A stretch of DNA of 64,000 nt. It comes from Terriglobales bacterium (lineage in GTDB: Bacteria > Acidobacteriota > Terriglobia > Bryobacterales > Bryobacteraceae). Position numbers and translations under genes: made by a program. Below the pieces are notes generated by a model, which worked only from the letters and a program-made list of their open reading frames with translations, had not been told where the DNA came from and made no database searches. This document shows positions 35,421-41,046 of the stretch, in pieces (position 1 is the stretch's first letter; each line of letters opens with the position of its first letter). The stretch spans positions 310,001 to 374,000 of the forward strand of contig JAIXQP010000007.1 of the NCBI GenBank assembly GCA_027485675.1, given 5' to 3'.

Positions 35421-36241
35421 TGGGTATAGCCGAAGCGGGCGATGGTGGCAGCGTGACGGTGGGCGATCTGCGCGGATTGATCGGGGGTGAGGACGTCCCG
35501 CCAAGCGCCGGCGCGGCCTTGACGGAAGAACTTGGCGGCCTTTGCGGGTTTCTCGTCGAAGCCGCCAGCGTCCTCTTGCGCCCGCAGGCGCTGGAAGGAG
35601 CAGGCCTCGATGGCGGTGTGCAGCCGGGCTTCGTCGATGGAGTAGCCGCAGGCTTGAAGCAGGGCGGCGAAGGTGGGGCAGGGGCTGGCCAAAAGGTCTT
35701 CGTAGCGGGTGATGTGTACGGGGATGGCCGTCTGGTCGGCCCAGGAGGCGACATGGCCGGACCAGGAGCCGTAGAACTGCGGGAGTTGGGGCTTGCGTTC
35801 GGTGATGGTGCGGGAGGCGACATAGGTTTCGTCGGCGAGGATGGAGATGGTCTCGGCGACGGAGCGTCCACCATGGGCGGCGTACGAGACGGCGACATCC
35901 CACGGGTTGCGGATGATGTAGAGGACCAAGCTGGAATTGGCCGGGGTGAACAGTTGGGGATCGTATTGATCGTGAACCTTGAAGAAGTGGCCGGGCTGGC
36001 GATGGGCGACGCGGTCGTACCAAGCGTTGCGGAGCGCCGGGATTTCGTGGGGGAGGAGGAGGTCGCTTTCGCCGCCGAGGGCGTGGTCGAAGAGCGGGCG
36101 GGCCGCGGCGATGGGAATTGCTTTGAAGTCGTTCAGGGGGACCGTGGCTCCGGCGGGGGCGAGATAGTTGAGGAGCAACGCGCGGACCCAGGTATTGCCG
36201 GATTTGGGATAGGAGGCGATCCAAGTGAGGCGGCGTCTCAT
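35417..36241 (-). CDS. sulfotransferase domain protein (PAPS-dependent)
   Basis: A 274-residue cytoplasmic sulfotransferase. The 5'-phosphosulfate loop is WIASYPKSGNTWVRALLL at residues 7-24 and the 3'-phosphate site is LYIIRNPWDVAVSYAAHGGR. Such enzymes move sulfate from PAPS to hydroxyl or amino groups. The gene is coupled through 4-base overlaps to both neighbours: the lasso-type kinase upstream and the O-antigen ligase downstream. It therefore sits exactly at the junction between peptide and polysaccharide genes, and either the lasso peptide or the glycan could be its acceptor. Sulfotransferases have been found in lasso clusters, but the position does not decide between the two. Confidence 0.9.
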   Translation of the reverse strand: MRRRLTWIASYPKSGNTWVRALLLNYLAPAGATVPLNDFKAIPIAAARPLFDHALGGESDLLLPHEIPALRNAWYDRVAHRQPGHFFKVHDQYDPQLFTPANSSLVLYIIRNPWDVAVSYAAHGGRSVAETISILADETYVASRTITERKPQLPQFYGSWSGHVASWADQTAIPVHITRYEDLLASPCPTFAALLQACGYSIDEARLHTAIEACSFQRLRAQEDAGGFDEKPAKAAKFFRQGRAGAWRDVLTPDQSAQIAHRHAATIARFGYTQ

Positions 36242-37125
36242 GGCAGTTGAGCGATGACAGCGTCGGCGAGTTGGCCGACGGGGAAAGGACTTTGGGGACG
36301 GGAGATGCGGAGGACGCGTGCTTGCTGGGCCAGCGGAGCCAAATGGGGCGGGGAGGCGCCGGCGCCGCGGAAGGCGGGCACGAGGTTGGCGCGATAGACC
36401 TGATCGGCGAGAGCGCCGAGCTTGGCAAAGCCGGTGACCGGGGTGAGGGACAGTTGGCGGGGAGCGTTGGCGGTGAGGAGGAGGACGGCGCGGACAGGCA
36501 GCGGGGTGAGGTGCGCATCCCCCATGGGCACTTCGAACTTGGGGAGGTGCGGGCGTACGGCGAGAAGGCTGTCGGTGGCGATGGAGAGCTGGGAGGCGGC
36601 GTCGGCCCAGAGCTTGAGGCGGGGGTAGCCGGGATAGACCGTGATGGCGCCGGCCTCATCGGGGCCGAGGGCGCAGATATCGTCGGCGATGACGGGCATG
36701 CCGCGGCGGCGGAGTTCGGCGCAAAGGGTGGACTTGCCGGCGCCGGAGGGACCGGCCACGAGGATGGCGCCGGAGGGGGTAGCGACGGCGCTGGCATGGA
36801 GGACGAGCGCACCGCGCTGGTGCAACAGAGCACCAAACACGGAGCCGAACAGGAACAGGCGAATCGACTGCGGGTCCGCATTGGCAGCCGGTTCGATGAT
36901 GATTTGGCGGCCGCTACTGACGAAGTAGCGACCGACCGAGTCGAGGTGGAAGAGGTAGCCTTGCGGTCCAGCCTGGTAGCAGAGGCCGGACTGGCGGACA
37001 TCGTCGAGTTGGTTGGGGGTGGGCCCAACGAGGACCTGAACATCGCTGGGGCCGGCGGCCAAGGCAGGAAGAGAGCCGAGGTCGAGGGTGGAGCGGATTT
37101 GGAGTCCAAAGGCTTGGTAGCGCAT
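36238..37125 (-). CDS. HPr kinase-like protein, predicted lasso peptide C-terminal kinase
   Basis: A 295-residue protein homologous to the C-terminal half of HPr kinase/phosphorylase. The Walker A loop is LVAGPSGAGKSTLCAELRRR and HASAVATPSGAILVAG precedes it, as in other HprK-related proteins; PVIADDICALGPDEAG is the acidic Walker B-like segment. The N-terminal 110 residues are a separate small domain. In paeninodin-type lasso clusters such kinases (PadeK, ThcoK) phosphorylate the C-terminal serine of the precursor. Here the gene lies 7 bases downstream of precursor A1, and all five precursors end in serine, so that role is predicted. Translation is coupled to the sulfotransferase by an ATGA overlap. 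Confidence 0.87.
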   Translation of the reverse strand: MRYQAFGLQIRSTLDLGSLPALAAGPSDVQVLVGPTPNQLDDVRQSGLCYQAGPQGYLFHLDSVGRYFVSSGRQIIIEPAANADPQSIRLFLFGSVFGALLHQRGALVLHASAVATPSGAILVAGPSGAGKSTLCAELRRRGMPVIADDICALGPDEAGAITVYPGYPRLKLWADAASQLSIATDSLLAVRPHLPKFEVPMGDAHLTPLPVRAVLLLTANAPRQLSLTPVTGFAKLGALADQVYRANLVPAFRGAGASPPHLAPLAQQARVLRISRPQSPFPVGQLADAVIAQLP

Positions 37126-37146
37126 GAGAGGGTTACGAACTGAAGG
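37091..37146 (-). repeat. tandem duplication copy A (kinase 5' end plus end of precursor A1)
   Basis: This 56-base stretch covers the first 12 codons of the kinase gene, the 7-base gap and the last codons of precursor A1. By eye it matches copy B at 37364-37419 at 49 of 56 positions. The offset of 273 bases equals the distance between the stop codons of A1 and A2. Confidence 0.85.
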
Positions 37147-37294
37147 TGATGCCGTCCGGGATCGATCCAGTACCGGAAAAGGCTGTTTCGGTGATGGGCA
37201 GCTTTTCGAGTTGGGGCGGGGCCCACTCTGTTCGATTGACCTCTTCTTTGGCTGGGGTTTCCGGTGTGGGATGTTGTGCTTCGGGGCTAGTCAT
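37133..37294 (-). CDS. lasso peptide precursor A1 (predicted)
   Basis: A 53-residue peptide from the ATG at 37294; a GTG at 37321 would add nine residues that the other four precursors lack. The leader contains W-A-P-P-Q-L-E-K-L-P (residues 24-33), matching the YxxPxL-type B1-recognition motif with Trp in place of Tyr. The Thr at residue 37 fits the Thr(-2) rule. The predicted core from residue 39 is FSGTGSIPDGITFSS, with Asp at core position 9 and Ser at the C-terminus. Phe at position 1 is unusual; an 8-residue ring starting from the next Ser is the alternative. The kinase gene follows after 7 bases. The mature product is unproven. Confidence 0.78.
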   Translation of the reverse strand: MTSPEAQHPTPETPAKEEVNRTEWAPPQLEKLPITETAFSGTGSIPDGITFSS

Positions 37295-37363
37295 GGAATG
37301 CTCGTTGGGTTTGAGGGACACAGGGGCTCAGGAGGCAGCTGGGGCGAGGGCGCGCCGAACTGG

Positions 37364-37419
37364 GAGCGGATTTGGCGTCCACAGGCTTGGTGGCGCACGA
37401 GAAGGTTATGAACTGAAGT
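37364..37419 (-). repeat. tandem duplication copy B, fossil of kinase 5' end after precursor A2
   Basis: This copy follows the precursor A2 coding end. Read on the minus strand from the GTG at 37401 it gives VRHQACGRQIRS, against MRYQAFGLQIRS at the real kinase start, then diverges into an unrelated frame that stops inside the A1 start. It is a non-functional remnant of the kinase gene, left by a duplication of precursor plus kinase 5' end. Confidence 0.8.
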
Positions 37420-37567
37420 CGATACCGTCGGCGTCACTTCCCGTATTGGCAGCGGCTGTGCCGGCAACGGGAAGTTTGTCGAGTGCGGGCGGGGCCCAGT
37501 CTGGTTGAGCGAGGTCGTGGGCGACCGGCAGTTCTGGTGTTGGGCTCTGGGCTTTGGGATTGTTCAT
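37406..37567 (-). CDS. lasso peptide precursor A2 (predicted)
   Basis: A 53-residue peptide from ATG 37567, the same length as A1. Its leader starts MNNPKAQSPTPELP and contains W-A-P-P-A-L-D-K-L-P (residues 24-33). The Thr lies at residue 37, and the predicted core from 39 is AANTGSDADGIDFSS, with Asp9 (Asp7 is a further option for the ring) and a terminal Ser. Ala at position 1 is a known lasso first residue. The gene is followed by the remnant of the kinase start rather than by the kinase itself, showing that A1 and A2 arose by tandem duplication. Confidence 0.78.
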   Translation of the reverse strand: MNNPKAQSPTPELPVAHDLAQPDWAPPALDKLPVAGTAAANTGSDADGIDFSS

Positions 37568-37613
37568 TGGGTTCCGGTTGGGTTCTGGGGGCCCGCGGGT
37601 TGCGCCCGGTGGA

Positions 37614-37766
37614 TCAGGAGAAGAAGACGCCGTCGTCGCCGTTCTGGCTGCCCGTATTCGCGGTTTCGGTGACTGGTAGTTTCTGAAGTTCGGGCGGCGT
37701 CCAGGGTTCGGAAGCCGTCTCGGGCGGTGTCGTTGTTTCGGGGGATGAGTGGAGTGGATTGGTCAT
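37614..37766 (-). CDS. lasso peptide precursor A3 (predicted)
   Basis: A 50-residue peptide from the ATG at 37766. The leader has PWTPPELQKLPVTETA (residues 21-36), in which Thr35 occupies the -2 position. The predicted core from residue 37 is NTGSQNGDDGVFFS: Asp at positions 8 and 9, terminal Ser, 14 residues. Its ATG overlaps the stop codon of a 40-codon frame upstream as ATGA, so translation may be coupled to that frame. The start context CTCATGA is shared with A4 and A5. Confidence 0.77.
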   Translation of the reverse strand: MTNPLHSSPETTTPPETASEPWTPPELQKLPVTETANTGSQNGDDGVFFS

Positions 37767-37885
37767 GAGTTTTCGTGCCTCAGGAGAAAGATCGACCGGC
37801 TGCCCGCTTGCGACGCTTGGAGTCCTTCGTCTAGTGCGGATTCGGAGCCTGCTTCACCGGGTGGGTTGGGGGAGACGTTGTTCAC
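37763..37885 (-). CDS. small unknown peptide between precursors A4 and A3
   Basis: A 40-codon frame starting with GTG at 37885 and ending in a TGA that overlaps the A3 start (ATGA). It has the best ribosome-binding site in the array: AGGAG, 6 bases before the GTG, lying across the stop codon of A4. The peptide begins MNNVSPNPPGEAGSE, like the MNNP starts of A2 and A4, but then lacks the W-x-P-P leader motif and instead reads LDEGLQASQAGSRSIFLL. It may be a diverged precursor, a leader that couples A4 and A3 translation, or a relic. No family recognised. Confidence 0.45.
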   Translation of the reverse strand: MNNVSPNPPGEAGSESALDEGLQASQAGSRSIFLLRHENS

Positions 37886-37894
37886 GAGAAGCTC

Positions 37895-38053
37895 CTAGGA
37901 AAAAATGCCAGCGTCGTTGACGTTGGTCGGCGAGGCGGCGGCGGTGTCTTCGATCGGGAGTTTGTCGAGGTGGGGCGGCGCCCACTCTTCGGCAGCGACC
38001 TTAGTGGCGGGGAGGGCTTCGGGAGTTTGGTTCTGCTGGTTGGGATTGTTCAT
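37895..38053 (-). CDS. lasso peptide precursor A4 (predicted)
   Basis: A 52-residue peptide from ATG 38053. The leader has EWAPPHLDKLPIEDTA at residues 23-38, nearly identical to A5, so the two are recent duplicates. With Thr37 at -2, the predicted core from 39 is AASPTNVNDAGIFS: Ala1, Asp9, terminal Ser, 14 residues. This is the most canonical of the five by first residue and ring position. Its stop codon is embedded in the ribosome-binding site of the next small frame. Confidence 0.79.
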   Translation of the reverse strand: MNNPNQQNQTPEALPATKVAAEEWAPPHLDKLPIEDTAAASPTNVNDAGIFS

Positions 38054-38146
38054 GAGTTTGGGTAACGTCCTTGCTTCGTTCGATGAGTTGTTTGCGGAAT
38101 GGCGGGCGGCCCACTCAAGCTAGGCACGCCCGGCCGTGGTGGGCTC

Positions 38147-38305
38147 TCATGACAAGAACCCGGCGTCGGCGATGTCGTTCGGGGAAGCGACGGCGGTGTC
38201 TTCGATGGGAAGCTTGTCGAGATGGGGCGGCGCCCAGCCCACCGCGGGGACCTCGGTGGTGGGAAGGATCTCGGGTGCCTGGTTCTGTTCGTCGGGATTT
38301 GTCAT
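38147..38305 (-). CDS. lasso peptide precursor A5 (predicted)
   Basis: A 52-residue peptide from ATG 38305, the first precursor after the cyclase gene (105 bases between). Leader block GWAPPHLDKLPIEDTA at residues 23-38, Thr37 at -2, predicted core from 39 VASPNDIADAGFLS with Asp9, a further Asp6, and terminal Ser. Val at position 1 is unusual; an 8-residue ring from Ala2 is the alternative. No ribosome-binding site is evident, so expression probably relies on readthrough from the cyclase gene or on a leader within the 105-base gap. Confidence 0.78.
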   Translation of the reverse strand: MTNPDEQNQAPEILPTTEVPAVGWAPPHLDKLPIEDTAVASPNDIADAGFLS

Positions 38306-38410
38306 GAGTCTGTTTTGCGCGGGTCGGGTTGGTTGGGTATCTTGGGGCCGATTGTCTGGGGCCTTACTCCCTCATATGGTTCAGTGATGGGCTTCTCGTG
38401 AATTGTGGGA

Positions 38411-40198
38411 TCAGGCCGCCGATTTGCTCACGAGATTTTGCGGCGAGGTCGTGGCGTGTTCGAGGAAGAACCCGCCGGCGAGCCCGCAACAGATTTGAGT
38501 CGTGAGGTTCTGGCGGGTTTGCGGGTTGGTGGCCGAACAGGCGTCGAGGATCGCCCGGCGCAATCGCGGCACGTCGAGGGCCTGGGCGACGGCCGGTTGG
38601 CGGCCGAATCGTTCAAGGGCTTCCATGGCCGCCGGCTGGTTCGCCTGCAGCCGTTGGACGAAGTCGGCGCACTGGAGGCCGCGGCGGCGATTGAGTCGAA
38701 CGATATCCGGCAGCAGGCCCTCCATGGCGCGGCGGGCGGGCTCGCGGCCGGCAAAGAGGTTCGGGGGAATAGCCTGGCAAAGGCGGATGAAGCGGGGGTC
38801 GACGGTGGGGTCGAGGGCCTGGAGGCCATAGGCGCCGGCGAGAGATGTCCAGAGGTACCCGGAGTAGTTGAGGGTGGCCTGCAGCGAGAAGCGGCGGAAA
38901 TCGTGCGCCTGCCGGTATTGATCTTCCGCGTCGAACAGCAATGGCGCGAGGCCCTCGGCGGTGATGATGGAGGGTCGGAGCAAGCAGAACTGCTGCCAGG
39001 CACCGCGCCGGCGAAAGCTGCGGCCGGTCAGTTGCTGCAGCTTGGCTTTGAGGATGTTGCGCCAGGTGGGCGGGCCATGCCAGGACAGGGTGGCGTTGCC
39101 GCCTTGACCATTGAAAATGGCATGGTGGCCATAGGCCTGGGACTCTTCGAGGATGGCGAGGAGCCACACGGAGTTCGCGGTGGCGCGCGCGGCGCCCGTC
39201 AGCACAACGGTCCGCTGGATGGCGGCGACCGGGCAACGGTCTGCCGCGGAGACGAGGTGGTGATCGATGTTGGGGTGCCATTTCGCCACGGCGGTGGCGG
39301 CAGGGCCTTCATCAAGAAACCGGAAGGGATCGAACTTTCCGACGGGGCGGTGGGCCGGAACGGAGGTGAAGGCGCCGAGACGTTGGCCGGAACCGGCGAG
39401 GACGCGAGCGGCCGTCGCGGTGACGGCACCGGAATCGAGTCCGCCGCTTAAGGTGGAGGCGGGTTTCAGCACCGAGCGGACCCGGGTTTCGACGGCGCGC
39501 CGGAAGGTATCTTCAAACTGGAGCTGCAGGTCGTCGGCGGAGCCGCGCAGCGGTTCGACCGGTTCGTGGAGGTCCCAATACCGGATCTTGCGGCAGGAGG
39601 CGGCGGTCACTTCGAGGGCGTGGCCGGCGATGAGCCGATGGACGCCGCGAAAGCCGGTGTCGGCCGACTGATTGGCCAGGATGCTGAGCGAGAGGCCCAG
39701 ACTCTCCCAATTGACTTCGCGGGGCACGCCGGGAACGGCGAGGACGCCATTGAGGTTGCTCGAGCAGGCGAAGCGGCCGGGGACGTGATGGTAGAAAAGA
39801 CCGGCGCTGCCGAAGGGGTCGCGGGCGACGATCATGCGGCGGGTGCGATGGTTCCAGGCGGCGAACTGCCAATCGCCGTGGAGCCGGGTGAGGCAGCCGA
39901 GTTCGAGGCGGAGGAAGGCTTGGAAGGCGAGGGCAGCGTCGGAGATGGTGGCGGGGAGATGGAGCGCTAGGAGCAGTTCGTCGCGATAGTCGAGGCGGGC
40001 GTTGCCGACCCAGGTCCAGCCGCTGGCGGCATCGGTGAACAAACCGGAGTTGCGGCCGCCGGCGGGTTGGACGAAACCCAGCGAGATGCCGTCGGGGCTG
40101 ACGTGTTGGTCATTGGGCGTGCCGGGGGCGGCGACATTGGCCAGCATGGCGGCCAGAGGAGAAGGGCCTTCGAGAAGAGCGGCGCAGATGGAGTTCAT
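38411..40198 (-). CDS. asparagine synthetase homologue lacking glutaminase Cys, predicted lasso cyclase (C protein)
   Basis: A 595-residue AsnB-fold protein that begins MNSICAALLEGPSPLAA; there is no Cys2, so it cannot hydrolyse glutamine in the normal way. The rest of the N-terminal domain is degenerate but recognisable (RLHGDWQFAAWNHRTRRM and DPFGSAGLFYHHVPG). The ATP-pyrophosphatase loop STLSGGLDSGAVTATAARVL is intact. Lasso C proteins activate the side chain of Asp/Glu in the core as an acyl-adenylate and close the macrolactam, and they have this same loss. It lies directly upstream of the five precursors on one transcript, which supports the call. Confidence 0.85.
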   Translation of the reverse strand: MNSICAALLEGPSPLAAMLANVAAPGTPNDQHVSPDGISLGFVQPAGGRNSGLFTDAASGWTWVGNARLDYRDELLLALHLPATISDAALAFQAFLRLELGCLTRLHGDWQFAAWNHRTRRMIVARDPFGSAGLFYHHVPGRFACSSNLNGVLAVPGVPREVNWESLGLSLSILANQSADTGFRGVHRLIAGHALEVTAASCRKIRYWDLHEPVEPLRGSADDLQLQFEDTFRRAVETRVRSVLKPASTLSGGLDSGAVTATAARVLAGSGQRLGAFTSVPAHRPVGKFDPFRFLDEGPAATAVAKWHPNIDHHLVSAADRCPVAAIQRTVVLTGAARATANSVWLLAILEESQAYGHHAIFNGQGGNATLSWHGPPTWRNILKAKLQQLTGRSFRRRGAWQQFCLLRPSIITAEGLAPLLFDAEDQYRQAHDFRRFSLQATLNYSGYLWTSLAGAYGLQALDPTVDPRFIRLCQAIPPNLFAGREPARRAMEGLLPDIVRLNRRRGLQCADFVQRLQANQPAAMEALERFGRQPAVAQALDVPRLRRAILDACSATNPQTRQNLTTQICCGLAGGFFLEHATTSPQNLVSKSAA

Positions 40199-40204
40199 GG
40201 CGGG

Positions 40205-40978
40205 CTACCAGAGGTTGCGGTTGATGAGCAGCCCTTGACTGGGGAAGAGGGGGAGGAGGGTGAATTCGGGGTAGGTGGCGGTGAACTCGGCGAGGGCACG
40301 ATCAACGCCCCGGCAGCGGCGGTTGACATCGTCGATGACGATGGCGCTGCGCGGGGCGAGACGGGTGCGGAGCCAGGCGAGAGACTCGCACGTGGCGAGA
40401 TAGACATCGACATCGAGATGGCAGAGGGCAATGGGGCCAACGTCGACGCCTTCGGCGGCGGAGGGGAAAAAGCCGCGGTGGACCTGGGCGAAGGGAAAGG
40501 GGGAGAGAAGGTTGCGGACGCGATCGTAGGAGGTGTCGAGGAAGTCGTCCATGCGGAAGAGGTCGTCGTCGTCGGTAAGCGCGGAGAAGCCGCCGGTTTC
40601 AAAGGGATCGAAGCAGTGAAAGTTGCGAGGGGTGGAGCCGGAAGTGATGGCGTTGCAGAGATGGAGGGCGCTGCCGCCTCGCATGGAACCGACCTCGATG
40701 AAAGCGCCGGGGCCAACCTGGCGGGTGTAGTTCCAGAGGTTGGCGAGACGGGCGTGATCGAGGAGCGTGTGAAACTTGACCTGTGCGATGGAGGCCTGAT
40801 AAGCGGGATCGTGGAGCACCTCGACGTTGCCGGTGTCGATGGGCGGATGGAGCAGGCGCCGGCGCTCCGCGGCAAAGCGGTGGCGGCGGAGGGGGGTGCC
40901 GAGCAGATGGAGAACGTCCCATTTGCGCGAGTTGAGCTGCCAGCGCGTCAGATTGTCGGTGAACCAGTTGGCGACCAT
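40205..40978 (-). CDS. TylF/MycF-like class I methyltransferase
   Basis: A 257-residue SAM-dependent methyltransferase of the macrocin O-methyltransferase (TylF) type. The signature is GAFIEVGSMRGGSALHLCNA, with FHCFDPFETGG and the metal-ligand region LCHLDVDVYLATCESLAWLR followed by AIVIDDVNRRCRG. These enzymes methylate sugar or other hydroxyls with a divalent metal. It is the first gene of the long minus-strand operon, 6 bases upstream of the lasso cyclase. It could modify the peptide or a polysaccharide sugar; the position just ahead of the cyclase makes a peptide role attractive but unproven. Confidence 0.85.
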   Translation of the reverse strand: MVANWFTDNLTRWQLNSRKWDVLHLLGTPLRRHRFAAERRRLLHPPIDTGNVEVLHDPAYQASIAQVKFHTLLDHARLANLWNYTRQVGPGAFIEVGSMRGGSALHLCNAITSGSTPRNFHCFDPFETGGFSALTDDDDLFRMDDFLDTSYDRVRNLLSPFPFAQVHRGFFPSAAEGVDVGPIALCHLDVDVYLATCESLAWLRTRLAPRSAIVIDDVNRRCRGVDRALAEFTATYPEFTLLPLFPSQGLLINRNLW

Positions 40979-41046
40979 GGATTTTGTAAATCCGTAGTGT
41001 GGTGTTCAGGGGAATCCTCTCCCGAAATCCGATACGATACGGGCAT
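40979..41046. promoter_or_regulatory. divergent promoter region of the lasso/polysaccharide operon
   Basis: A 68-base gap between the first gene of the minus-strand operon and the plus-strand Gfo/Idh/MocA gene. Promoters for both directions must lie here or just inside the genes. No confident hexamer pair could be picked. A CGATACGATACGGGCAT stretch immediately precedes the plus-strand start. Confidence 0.4.

Noticed and set aside
35421-37226. N-terminal extension of the ligase frame across sulfotransferase and kinase
   Set aside because: Low-complexity Pro/Ser-rich sequence; the true start is the ATGA overlap at 35420, and the other strand-mates have recognisable domains.
38054-38146. Possible degenerate precursor between A4 and A5 (in-frame LEWAARHSANN)
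   Set aside because: Only the EWA residues resemble the leader block, there is a stop just before it and no start codon; too weak to call a remnant.
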